Shown here piece by piece: positions 49,125 to 60,790 of a stretch of DNA of 64,000 nt. Made by a program: the position numbers and the translations under genes. The notes under the pieces were generated by a model. It saw only the letters and a program-made list of their open reading frames with translations, had not been told where the DNA came from and searched no databases. The stretch's first letter is position 1. Each line of letters opens with the position of its first letter. Origin of the DNA: Opisthorchis felineus (taxonomy: Eukaryota > Platyhelminthes > Trematoda > Opisthorchiida > Opisthorchiidae). The stretch spans positions 615,112 through 679,111 of the forward strand of contig SJOL01007097.1 in NCBI GenBank assembly GCA_004794785.1, read 5' to 3'.

Positions 49125-51017
49125 CTGAGTGCAGTCGGTTACTTCTTCACCGGAGTATAATTTTGGGTTAAGACGCATCCTGACTTGTTAGCACACTCCC
49201 TTGACGCAAGCATACAATCCACAGCCTAAGAGAGTTGGTAGTCAGTAACAAAACCCAAAAAAAATGAGTAAAGACATGGTCCAGTCTACTGGAACATCAG
49301 GAGGTCTGGATAAAACATCGGCTTTTCGACAGCTGAGGCATTTGTAACTACTGGGACCTGTTCCCATCCTGAATAGTCGAAATCTTCTTAAAAAGGAAAC
49401 CCACTCCCTACCCCCTCATCAAGTCGAGAATCAGTGCACTGGAATAAAACGAGAAACCCATTCTCAAACATGGTTTCCGGAGAAATACCTGGTGAAGGAA
49501 TAACGTCTGATTCCATCACGTTCGCCCTTTTCCAAACTAACTAAAGAGTCGTCCATCGGCCTTGTTTTAAACAGCGATGTTTTCTATGAAATATCCACCT
49601 GTTGTTTATCTAACAACGGTACACATACTTTCAGTACAATAAAATTAAGAGTCTGGTATACTACCTGACCATTAGGCTTTCTAGTGCTCCAAGACAGGTT
49701 GACTCTGGTGGTCGCCATTATCTGCCCGCGGAGTTTACACTGCTGCTGGACTCGATGAGTTGGCTAGCCAATCTATAGAGTACGAGAACATATGCAATTT
49801 GTCCAACAGGAAAGAAAGCGACAACAGCGATTAACAGATTCAGTGTGGAAAAATGTGCCATTTAGAACCACAACAGTAACTGTAGCACTACTTGTCGGAT
49901 ATTTTTCCAGTTTCGAATAACACCAAACCTCGGCCAATCAGCGCGTTGGAGACGTTTGCCTTCATGGCAATTAAAAACCGTCTGTTCGCAGTCTGGCTAG
50001 GTTCTCTGCCCCTATTCCTTCATATTGCACCGCTTACGCCTTATCTTAGTCTACTTTTTGTTTGGTTTACTGGTGGCCATACTAATAGTGTAAGAGACTC
50101 AGGAAGATTGGCACGAAAAGAAGTATTTTCTCCACAGAATCAGTCTTCCTAAGCTCTATCTCGACAAAAGGTAATCATAAACTCATTTTTTAACCTCACA
50201 CATCTCCACGAAATTATTCGGTCCTCTTCTAGCAGTTCTTTGTTGCTCTGTTGGTCACTCTCTAGGAGACTTAGTTAACATATACTACTACATTCTATTA
50301 TTTACGACGACAGCCCTGGTTACATGCCAAAAACAGGCAGCCAATCAGCGTTCAGGTCCAACTTCGCAAACAGCATAGAGTGTAATTGATCGTCTCCGAT
50401 TCATATACAAGCAATTGATCAATGGAACAGGCAGTTTTACAGTCGGTTTGCAATAACAGATGTGTGTAGAAATCAATGAGCAAATCAAAGCTTGATTAGG
50501 GCAGCTATTTGCGTCACCCTTGCAACAAACATAGTTTCTTGCTTCTACTGGTCTCGTGTTTATGCAAGACACTTATGACTTATAACTATATACTATGTGC
50601 ATAATACACACAATCTAAACTTTTGGACAATCATCGAATTCGTTTCTTCTTGCACTAAGTTCGCCTTACATTTGTTACAGTTTGGTTCATCTGACTGTTC
50701 CAAAACTTATAATCTCGGAGTAACTATTCCTTTGATCACTCTCCACAAAAGATAACTATCATCATCATCGTTAGCACCATCATCCTTTTCAGGAAGACCA
50801 GTGAACACAGGTGCTTCACTGCTCTACGATTAGTTCCGAACTTAGGACCACACAGAAAGTATGTGGTCAGCACATAGCTGGAGCAGGAATTCCCGATTCC
50901 AGTCCAGGACGACTACCCAATTCAGCCTCAACAGAGATAATTCCGTCTACTTGTGCATTCATATCCCAGCAGCCACAAAAGTGTCTAGAACATGAGGCTT
51001 AAAGAGATACAGTCTAC
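49125..51017. other. intergenic, nothing supported
   Basis: An ATG-less open frame at 49892-50152 has a hydrophobic middle (possible membrane segment) but no splice support. No repeats recognised. Confidence 0.45.
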
Positions 51018-51881
51018 TTGAGCATAATCAGATGCAGTGAAAAGACTGAGATTATCGGTGCGTTTAAAGAGAGTTGCCAAGCAAACCTCACAGAGGCGAC
51101 TATCAGCGGGCAGTCAACCAAGCAGAAACCCTTCAGCTCGGTGGCTCAGAACGATGCCAATCTCCGCAGAACCAACCTCGGCGGCTCCTTGATCACAAGA
51201 GCAGCACAACTGAAAGCGAGAGGAAACAGAGGGGATGTCGGTTCAGCTGCCGCACTTGGGTTTTGAATCGTCGTTTCAGAAGAAAGCGCACATCAACAGA
51301 AAGCGAATCTAGCTTACATACAGGAACAGTCTGTTGTTTCAGAGTTTGAACTCTAAATACTGCCATATTAACTAAGCCGTGGGATTTAAAGTATGGCTCC
51401 AAGGTGTGCGCGGACTTCGTGGCAGAGTTAATCGTAGATAATATTTTTAACGGCAGTGTCCTTAACGATTGACCTGCGAAAATGTCGCTCACAGCAAGGC
51501 GATGCCGAAGAGAGGAACGGATAAGTCGAAGAGGATGGACGGCAGTGGTCTCCTTTCGCTTACCTGCCCTACCATATACAGCAAGTAAGGTGATCTGGCT
51601 AATGGCCTTGCGAAATGACCGATGTGACTTGGGATCATTTGCAATTGTGCAGCTCATGGTTGTACGTGAGCTGGTTTGTTGCCAGGGCGCCCAGGCCTAA
51701 ACAGAAGAACGACTTGGATCTTCGACCAAAGCCTTTGGTTCAGGAGCGTGATTTCAAGACAACACTGGTTCACGTAACACCGCAAGAGAAGAGAAAGTTG
51801 TTCAAGAGAAAGTTGTTACATATTCCAACTCCCAAACCTGGAGGACAAGGAGACTATGTTAGTCAGACCTGTACCCATTAA
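51018..51881. other. GC-richer block with overlapping open frames
   Basis: This block is visibly more GC-rich than its flanks and is open in several frames: plus 51018-51266, 51074-51349, 51482-51700 and 51615-51881, and minus 51193-51657 (154 codons). The last plus frame gives a Lys/Pro-rich basic stretch. The composition shift suggests an exon cluster or an inserted element, but no domain is recognised and the strand cannot be decided. Confidence 0.3.
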
Positions 51882-54800
51882 TCAACCTGGTATGAGGGGT
51901 TGCGTTTTACCCGTGCCCTCTTGAGTGTGGCTGAAGGGGTTATGGGGCTGCACAAATCGTTACACCGAGGTAAGGTCTAATCTCTGAGTGACTGTTTGAA
52001 GTAACCACTTTTTATCAGTTTTTTCAATTGAATTACAATTCAGCATACAATACGTCATTTGCGCAGATCATAGAGCTGTGTAAAACAGACAACTCATGAG
52101 ATTTTCTTCGTATTTCATGCCTCCACAACTGTGGAAATTGGCATACTGGCGCGCATGAACATTTCATGTACAACCCTTCGTCTCTTGTGAATTCAATATC
52201 CAGAATCTGTAGCTTGTGCTGAACTCCTCTAACACAGCACAATGCATTGCCGCGCTGAATTTCATAACTTATAAATAAGTGTGCGATGTGTGGATTTCGC
52301 ATCCTAATGACTCATCCACTGACGCAGTCAGGACAGTTATTGGGTCGTCATTTGATACATAGGGCAAAATCACACATTGATCGGATGTGTATGTGCTCAC
52401 GTGTCCAGCGTGCTAAGTCAGGCACTTGCGGTACGTGCTGAAAGAGTGATAATAACACAATCGTCCGGCATGCTATTTTGCTGAAGCTCAAACCGGTAAG
52501 GCTAAACACATACAGGCAATTTCGTCGCATAGGCATCTTTTTTCAGATGTTGAAAATCAAATTTATTTGGTGGTCTTCAAGCTAACTCACTTGGTATCTT
52601 CACGAGTAGTATGGTTTTGAACAAATATCCAACAAAGCTCACATGACTCAAGCTTGTTTGATGATTTTTCGAAGCAATTTCATAACTTTTGACCAATCGC
52701 CAGTAAGTGTCTAGAAATCTTTCTTGATTATACGTGGAAACAACAAATTGATAATGGGTCCTTTGGGTGAATCACGATGTGAACCGTTCTCAAGGTTTTA
52801 CTCTCGAGTACTATTATTTACGTTGAAGGAGTCAATGTTAAAAGCTAGACACCATAAAACAGGTTACGATTTATAGGGATTTTCGTACATGGCTTAGCGA
52901 AGCTAGCCGCCCTGATGAATGAGCTTCTACTTAGACCGTGAATACTGTCTGCAAGAATACATATAAAGATACTTAACTCAAACCGAAATACTTAGTCTGC
53001 CAACCACAAACGGGCTGAGCAGAAATACTCACAGTGAGATATGCCTTGTCTTGTTGCTTTGATAGCGTATCAGGGACCGGCGCGTGCGAATGAGCAGAGT
53101 TACTAGGTATCCAGTGCGCAAAACCAGGTTAAAACAGAATAATTAAGTTTAAATCCATAGCGTTAGGGGGAGTTATTAAACCATGTGCAAAATTGGATGG
53201 TGGTTAGGAGACAAACCCACTTAGTATGACGTCATTCAAAGCGTAAATGCCTCACTGAAGCTCAGTTAGTTCGGTATTGAGAACGTCAAGGTTTTTTCTC
53301 TTATATAGTATACTGAATCAGTACGAGAAGCGGCACTCAAAACCACCTCAGATTACAAATGCCCATTCAACTCCATATATGTTCGATTTGATGCACAAGT
53401 GAGAAGTGGGGCTGGTGAAATTTTAGAAACTCCACCCAATGGTCAGCCAAAAAAGAACGTAATTTGTTACGAGTATTTCGTTGTGTGAAGGTCGCAGAAG
53501 AGCATTTCATGAAGAGTGTCATCTAGGGTTGCAGCGTCTCAAGCCAGACAATCCTTTGTGCGATTTGCTCAAACGCCGTTCTGCTGTCGCAAGCCAGTAC
53601 CTCAGAGAATTAGGTGGCTGTTTGATTTTTCAAACAATTTAAATTCAAGTCCGGATGTCTCGTTAAACAGCAAACAAACTAGCCAGAATTTACAGGATTT
53701 TATGCTCCAGTAAGAGGCTAATCTGTCTATTCTGGTGTGAAACCAATCTTCCAACGCTTTTACCACCGACAACACGCATCCTAAAAATCTCCAGTTCTTC
53801 TTCAGTGCACAAGAGCCATCCAGTACTGCTTAAAGTGCAGCAAGACAGATCGCGGAAAACCCTCATCCACACGTAGGACCAAAATAACCCCATGAATAAC
53901 ACGAGTGTTTCGGATGCAGTCTCCCAAAACTGTACTGCGTTGTGCATGCTACATTCCGCTTGTCGGCTGAACGTTTATGACCTTGTTATCTGCCCTACTC
54001 GACACACCAGATAACAGAAGGTGTAGCAGCTTAAAACATCTCCATAGAATTGCTGTAAATGTGTGAAACTGTGCTCCCATATAGTGTACAAAAGTAATTC
54101 TTTCTAAGATCAAGCACGACAGGATATCAAAATGAGGAATACCGGGAAGTAGGAGAAGGGGTTTAACGAAGCACTGGAAAGCAGTGCAGATAAGATCAAG
54201 AAAATACTGATAGTTCAGAGGAGGAAAAAGCGTTGGGTCCAAGATGAACAGAGTTGGATTTTGGGCTTGGATAAACCTGTGAAACGTTCTTAAGGAATGC
54301 AAAGACATCCTGTCCTCTGAAAACGAGAAGCATATGGTTGACGTTCAAGATGGATTCATTCGAAATCTTATGCTAGCACAAATTCTAACCTCGTGTGAGG
54401 AAAAGACTTTGATAATCTAAAAGAACTCTTGGAAAACAGTACACTTGCTTAAAAAGTTGCATAATGCAACCAAATTTTTAATCGTTAGAATGGCTTTCGA
54501 CATTGTAATGGACAGGTGTATTTTTTTCACGCAAGTTCATGTATGTACGACCATCCACAAAATGCATGCTTGTGGGTACTGAATTCTTCATCCCATTCCT
54601 GTAAGTGAACGGCTTGGACAAATGTACTGACTACGGAAAAGTGCAAAATCTCAAGCATGCTGGAATTTGTTGCCCGCTTCTTACCAAAGCTTAAAATAAC
54701 GGAAGCGAGAATGTTAAATGTGGAGAACCGTCAGGTATGAGGAGTATTAAATATGACACATGATTGTACGTCTTAGGTGATATCTCGCACTCGTTGCCTA

Positions 54801-56146
54801 GGTGATACGTTCGGACTTTTGTTACGCAAGAGTAACACAGATGTCTCACAGTAAAATACTGCGTCACACGATACGATTATATTTACACCAGTTTTACAGG
54901 CATAGTTTCCGTAATTCTGACCCCATTACACCGAACCTTGACAGTTGAGTGTATTCAGCAGAAGGAATATCAAAATGGCAAGTCAGTCTATAAAAACGTT
55001 TGAAGGACGCGTTTAAGAAAGATTGTAAAATAGCTGACAAAAGGAAGTAACCTCTGATTAGTTGACTGACTGGCTTAAAAAGGGTATTTTACCAAAATTC
55101 GGCTAATAATGAAAGATATGATTGTCTTCATTCAGCGCCTTGTGTCGAGTATGCACCTTTGACTTCTTAGCGGCATCTCCAATACTGCATTTCGCATGGA
55201 CAGGAAAGACTCATCGTTACTGTAAGCGCATTACTGATAGTGCTAAAGATGAATCAAAAGGTACCACACAGGGTCAGGGACAATGGACCATACAAATCTA
55301 TCGCTGAGTCTGGATAGTAAAAGCAATCTCTGCGTGCATTTATTCCAAAAATTGGCGCCTTCTTGAGGCATCATAAATGTGTATCGGTCAATCTATGATT
55401 TACTGTTCCAGTAGGATTGTGACGCTATCTTGAGGTAATGCTCACATAATGCAGGGCTCTGATAACGAATCAGACAAACACGTGACCAGTATAGCTTTGG
55501 ACAAGCCAGTGAGGTGGATCTTGCCAAACGAAGTCACATGGGTGTCTGTCTGAATTTATCTGAAAGGTACCATGTGATGCAGAAGAACAAAAGCAAACTG
55601 GGAAGACGAATTAATGACATCTTGTGGCTACTACGCTTTCGAACATGGCAAATAAAGCGATAAATGGAAGGTGATATTTTGTGATGGTCGGTGCCAATTC
55701 ATAAGGTATTCGGGGAAACACAACCACAGTTTGCCGCAGAGTGTCAAATGTCGACTAGATTCTTTGTCACTTTCATTGTCCAGTTTCTTGAATTCACGAC
55801 AATTAGATATACGCAATGTTTCCAACACGCTTATAAAAACGGATCTCGATCATGCAATGGCAGAGTCCGGGGAGGCAAAAGAATGCTTCACTCTCTGTTG
55901 ACTTTATGTTCTATGGTGTTCATCATTCACTGTTCCGCTCTAGCCACCAAATGTAAAGTGTCCAGCAGGTTTCAAGTATATGTGGCTTTACCTGATTTGG
56001 AATTCCTGACAGGAGGGCCAGTCAATCGACACGACCAAGGTATTTAACTGGGTCATCGTTCGAGGCGTCGGGCTTTTCACTCACGTCACTCAAGCGTGAA
56101 CATGCTCACCCGTTCAGAGGGAAAAATACAGATGCGTTTAGCGTGA
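51882..56146. other. intergenic, nothing supported
   Basis: A minus frame of 119 codons (53949-54308, Leu/Phe-rich, hydrophobic) and a plus frame of 118 codons (55691-56047) have no splice or family support. No repeats recognised. Confidence 0.45.
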
Positions 56147-56275
56147 GCTGATGGAGTAGTGGTAACACGCTTGCCTCGCATATCAGATGTGCGAAGTTTA
56201 AACCCCTGCATGGCGAAGGATATGCACTACTGATGAACCCCAATAAGAGCGAAACTCGGGTCCACTGCTTGCCCC
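56147..56275 (+). mobile_element. tRNA-headed SINE carrying a hammerhead core
   Basis: 56147-56215 has tRNA-like layout: A-box-like TGATGGAGTAGTGG, a hairpin region CTTGCCTCGCATATCAGATG, and a degenerate B box GCGAAGTTTAAACCCC. About 15 nt later a hammerhead core begins (56224-56268). The combination of a Pol III-type tRNA head and a hammerhead is the known layout of schistosome Sm-alpha SINE-like repeats. The 3' limit is not defined; a 7-pair hairpin (GTCCACT with AGTGGAC, 56260-56286) follows. Confidence 0.6.
56224..56268 (+). ncRNA. hammerhead ribozyme-like core in the SINE
   Basis: Core box CTGATGA intact (56230-56236). Stem II (ACCC with GAGC) is half broken. GAA intact (56251-56253). 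Stem III ACTCGGGT (56254-56261) is self-complementary with one wobble. Cleavage-site context GTC (56260-56262). Helix I (56224-56229 with 56263-56268) keeps four of six pairs; the pair next to the core is lost. The core and cleavage triplet survive, but helix I and stem II damage make activity unlikely. Confidence 0.6.
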
Positions 56276-57399
56276 CTTTGAAGTGGACGCACCAGAATGA
56301 TTGCGCCAGGACAGGAGGACGATTGTTGCAACGAGAGTCATGTGAGTGTTCCTTCTCCATGTAAACTGATTATGCTGTTTTTTTTCATCACGACACGTTG
56401 AGTAATCTGCAGAAAACAGAAGAGTTACGCCAGGCTGAGGGGCCCGAATGGGAGTATAGACACATAATGGAATGGTGAACATATTTTCTCAAGGAATTCC
56501 ATTCCTGTTGTGTCACTTTTTTTCTAGATGGGTATTTGTGAATCACGTTTGGAAATTTGTCTACTTCAGTCAATCACCAGCTCGTCTCGGGGTCGATTAA
56601 CAATGTAGCATGAGAGTACATTGCGGCCATAGCTCAGTATCTATTCTATTTTGTGCGTATTGAAAATTTCCGGTGGTGTGTTATCCTGGTTCGTTTGCTG
56701 TCCGCAACTTTTAAATGGTCTAGAATCAAAACTACAGCAGTCAGAAATTCTGGTGATCATATTATTTGCCGTAGCTTACTGCAGAACTGGTTTGTCCGTT
56801 TCGACCGCATTAAAACCAGAACAACGTGATTGCGCTACAGACAATTGTATTGTCAGTAATAGCACACAGTTTGGTTAAATATTTCATGTACATTTAAAGT
56901 GTGACCTAGATCCTCTATATAGGGATCGCAGCGTTTGACCCTGGTGATTTACGCAAAACGTGTACCCTCGGTTAATGTCTACTACCGTTCGTCTCCACAC
57001 ACTGGGCCAATGAATGACGACAGTGACCGTAACATGGACTTGTACAACTCACGCAAATCTGAGTAAGATTTGATAGAGATAACAATACGTGATGTGCGGT
57101 TCGTAGCATTGGTGTCAATTGTCTTTTGGCAACGCACCCTCGGATCAGTGACTCGCCGAACTGCGTTTAAGGATCGAAAAATACTTTGAGCTCCATCCTG
57201 AGTAGTTATTTTCCGAGACATCTGATTCCATCGAAATGATCCAGTTGAAAATCACAGTTGCCGTCTGCTCACTATGGTTCTCCTGATTCAGAGAAGCATT
57301 GGCACTCCCCATCTAAGAATGGCAGAAATTCATAGTTCACTCCATGATTCGGAATAACTACATCAAAATCACCAGGACTGTTGATTCTCTCACTCGCAG
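56276..57399. other. intergenic, nothing supported
   Basis: Short frames only; none with support. Confidence 0.5.
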
Positions 57400-57444
57400 C
57401 TGCGTGTCACACTGGCAAGCTGATTGATGAATATTACACAGTCG
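57400..57444 (+). CDS. candidate symmetric micro-exon (45 nt)
   Basis: A strong acceptor (TTGATTCTCTCACTCGCAG) and a strong donor (GTCG|GTAAGT) lie exactly 45 nt apart, phase 1 on both sides, with an open frame encoding ACHTGKLIDEYYTV plus split codons. Very short exons in multiples of three are a known hallmark of parasitic flatworm micro-exon genes; here the flanking exons have not been identified. Confidence 0.3.
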
Positions 57445-58249
57445 GTAAGTTCGTAGCTGGAATAGCTAGAATTCACTGTTCAACCTCGTGCATTTGCCCA
57501 TATAAATTTAGATTTCTAACAAACCCAGGGGGAGAAAGTTCAAGTCGCCTCATTGCTCTAAGCCTTGATAGGTCAATGAAGTAGGGATACATTATCGTTT
57601 GAGGCCAAATTTTAGGCATTTTGTGTCCGCCACCTTTTAGGCTAAAAAACTGCCACCTTTTCCGTTCCACAGGAAGAACTCTGATTAGAGGTTTTACAGA
57701 ATTAGTCGACTTTATGATCAAATGGGTCAACTTGCCTTACTTCACTGCACATATATAAAACCCGTGACAACAGTGGTTCCTGAATACAGTCTCTCTAAAA
57801 TTGTTTCGGAAGTGGGAATTCGAAAGCAAACATAATTGAACTTTTTGTTAGTAGCCACCTAAAAAGTACATCCAGAAAGAAAAACACCAAGAGACCGGTT
57901 AACATGTGTTGCACGGTTTCGGCGGCGGAAATCTGCGAAATGGACATGTGACTGCCTTCGAGTGAGCCATGGCCGGTTTACCATCTTTTCGATTCGTAAA
58001 CTTTTCCTTAGGCAGGCCAGTCGTTTTAATTCGAACGATCACTTTTCCATGTGCAAATACAGCATTTGCCCTACACGCGCAGGGAACACTAAATTGTCCA
58101 CTCCTCGTCCCTGAAGCCCTTCATCGGCAAACGGCGGAGAGCATATGCTTGAAAATTCGATAATCTTGAACATGTGGTAATGCGATATACTGGCGCATCA
58201 GTGAGGTATACCTGTGTGCTTGTCGTTGGAGCCGGCCATCTAACTCCTA
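57445..58249. other. intergenic or intronic, nothing supported
   Basis: An ATG-initiated frame at 57969-58163 has no further support. Confidence 0.45.
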
Positions 58250-58265
58250 GGGGGGGGGGGGGGGG
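58250..58265 (+). repeat. poly-G tract (16 G)
   Basis: Sixteen consecutive G. Pairs with another G-tract 260 nt downstream. Confidence 0.9.
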
Positions 58266-58524
58266 AATTTGCTAGCGAAACTGAAATAAGAACCAAAACA
58301 CAATGACTGTATCTTAAGGATTTATTCTATCATTGCAACAAAATGGCATTGACTGAGAGCCTCATGAATAAAGAGTCATCGTATGTCCTTTCTATTTAAT
58401 ATCTGAGTCCAGCAGCTTCAATGCACAATAGTAAAGTATCACAAGCTACTTTTTTAAACTGTTGCCACCGCGTTTTTTTATACTTTTTAGGGGTTACATT
58501 CGCCACTTCTAGATTGATTTTTGA
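58266..58524. other. AT-rich interval between two poly-G tracts
   Basis: No coding or repeat signal recognised in the interval. Confidence 0.5.
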
Positions 58525-58535
58525 GGGGGGGGGGG
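58525..58535 (+). repeat. poly-G tract (11 G)
   Basis: Eleven consecutive G on the same strand as the tract at 58250. Confidence 0.9.
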
Positions 58536-59361
58536 TTTGAGTTGTGTGGCTCATTTTTTCTGTTCGTTCCGGTAGGCGGCGAACCCCTTAGATAAATTAA
58601 AATCCTTGCAAAGACCGGCAGGTACCGGCAAAATAAGTCTTGTGCTAACAAACAATGAACGGTTACTTCCGTTAACCAAGACTATTCCGAAAATCCTGTA
58701 GGTGTGAATGGCTCATCACTTCCTCTATGGCCAGCAAATTTATACTGCTTAATATGGGAAGCTTTGAGCTCTTTCTGTCACCGCTTCCGATTGGTAAAAC
58801 TTCGGTCAGTGCGGCAACTAATGCAACGGACAGCCTTGTATGTGTGGTATGTGTGGGAACAGGGTAAAGCGTAGAAACAGACTGAGTTCTTATTCCTGTA
58901 ACTTCTCTCACGTTTGCCAAGGACACTGTAGTTTTTGAAACATATTTCCCACTCCAAATCTAAACATCGTTTAGGTACTAATTTTGAGTGTGATGGTCCT
59001 ACTGGGTATTCGGAGACTCGCGTGGTGTCTTCAAACTCGCTTTGATTAAGATGACGTACTACACAGCTTGCTGTGATTTGGAACTTTTAAACTAACGTCA
59101 AAGCTAGCTTATTGGTAGTTGACCACCATCTTTTAATTATTCAGTAATCGAAACCGTTTCGCAACCACATGGGCAATCTCAGATGATAAAAATGAAACTT
59201 CCAACGCCATTTCCTATCGCCTTGTAGAATTGTAATCGATAGCCTGTGATTCTCTCCCTCCAAAAGGAAATTATTTCATTAGAATCATTTAGCACGCCGT
59301 AACTCTGTCCTACCTCCAATGGGCATTAAGTTCATCGTACAGTTTGAGAATCGCAGAAATG
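58536..59361. other. intergenic, nothing supported
   Basis: A minus frame (58672-58926) is unsupported by splice signals. Confidence 0.5.
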
Positions 59362-59651
59362 CTAAATCTCTCATTTATGACGTTCTGAAACATGGGGCGG
59401 CCTACTGCATCACCTTCAGTTAAAGAGCAACACTATAAGAGAGATTCCACTGGATTCTAAGTGAGCCTCCGGTCAACACTAAACTGGTATACGGACAAGT
59501 GTATATGTCGAAGTTCGTGCAATTTGGGTTATAATGGAACATAACGTTGACGAAAATTAGAAGACTCCACCTACCTAATGAGTCCCAAGAAGGGCGCAAC
59601 CGATTGCGGGCTGTCGCAGAGTTTCCAGACACCTTATGAGTAATGTAGTGC
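59362..59651 (+). repeat. ~300-bp hammerhead-bearing repeat, long copy with inverted start
   Basis: Starts with a short head piece in minus orientation (AAATCTCTCATTTATGACGT, 59364-59383). From about 59387 it is in plus orientation: GGGGCGGCC word, head (AGAGAGATTCCACTGG, GAGCCTCCGGTC), hammerhead relic (59569-59611) and tail (CCTTATGAGTAATGTAGTG). In the hammerhead relic the core box is CTAATGA (59575-59581), the GAA box is GCA, and stem III is ACCGAT. Three core or stem changes make it inactive. Confidence 0.75.
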
Positions 59652-60540
59652 TCCATACAAGATAATAAAGGCCTTTCATTCACATAGGCATCGGACTTAA
59701 CTAAGGGCTTGTCAGTAGGATAGATCACAAGGTCGGCTGAAAACGTCAGAATAGCCGTCTACGCCCAGCTTCTGATAAGCATGTTCCGTTTGCTACAGAC
59801 ATGACTGTCGATAAAGACGTTAGAAAAGTAGTTTCAGTCGCAGAAACCTCCAAAATGAGGCCACTCCTTGGAACAGCCCAAAGTGATTATTGCTTGCCCA
59901 AGGTCTCGCAAGTCATCTGTCTCAAAAGAGTCCTGGGTATTCTACAAATATGTTTTCAAAGGAAAGCCAATAATCTATCCATCTTTTAGAAGATTTCCTC
60001 ATATTTCCATGAAAGCGGAACTAGTTAACACGGTTACTCTCACATCATTCTCTCTAACTTGGCTTTGAATAAGTCTGGAAATGAGCAAGAAGCTGTGAGG
60101 CCTGTGTTGGGTAAATGCTAGTTAACCAAACATTTGTCAGTAACTTAACCTCAGCCCTAACTTCCATACACTGGAGTGTTCCTGACCAGCGCATCTAGTA
60201 CTTGAAATCCGGTGAAGTGATGGAACAGCAGCAATGGATTGTGAGGCACCATTAATAATCGAGGCAGAACGGTGCTAAGAGGTCATATTGGTCCTCGCCA
60301 TGAGGATTGTCTAGTCTGAGTCACAGAAACAAAAAGAACTAGCAGTCAGAAAAACTGCCGTTTACTTTTCCATTCAAACAAGACAAATTCATCTTTGCAA
60401 AAATGCGTTAAACTGGCCTTCCATCCTAAACCCAAAATACTCATACCAATACTAATAATAGCCAAATAATAACCAAACACAAGAGATGAAGACCAACCCA
60501 GATTCACAGGGGACCAATCAAACTACGCGAAGACCGCCTT
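59652..60540. other. intergenic, nothing supported
   Basis: Short overlapping plus frames at 59801-60068 without support. From about 60420 the sequence becomes A/C-rich with AATA-type simple stretches, possibly the start of the Penelope-like piece. Confidence 0.4.
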
Positions 60541-60790
60541 CAGAGCTACCGGATGCTGTTTAGAAGCCATATAAGCACAGGCAGAAGAGGAGGAATTCAC
60601 CCATTCAACCCCACACTGATGATGTCACCTCGATTGGTGATGAAACGTTTGCAATCCAACTGTCAAGCTCGGCGAACAGACCAACAACCAAGCAGCGCAC
60701 CCGAGCTACCTATATTCCAAAACATTGCCACTAATAATAGCCATAAAATAATCCTTACTTTAACGGAAACCTTAACCCTCGGAATATATT
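60541..60790 (+). mobile_element. probable Penelope-like element end
   Basis: Called from the hammerhead-type motif at 60616-60649 and its characteristic 3' context (GCAATCCAACTGTCAAGCTC then GACCAACAACCAAGCA). Penelope-like retroelements carry such motifs in their terminal repeats. No reverse transcriptase or GIY-YIG coding sequence is visible, so this is an isolated end. Confidence 0.45.
60616..60649 (+). ncRNA. Penelope-type minimal hammerhead motif
   Basis: Core box CTGATGA (60616-60622), one extra T, stem II of six pairs (GTCACC 60624-60629 with GGTGAT 60636-60641, one wobble) around TCGATT, GAA (60642-60644), stem III the palindrome ACGT (60645-60648), cleavage-site base T (60649; GTT triplet). 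Helix I has only two clear pairs. The four-base palindromic stem III cannot close as a loop in one molecule, so cleavage would need pairing of two copies. Confidence 0.6.
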
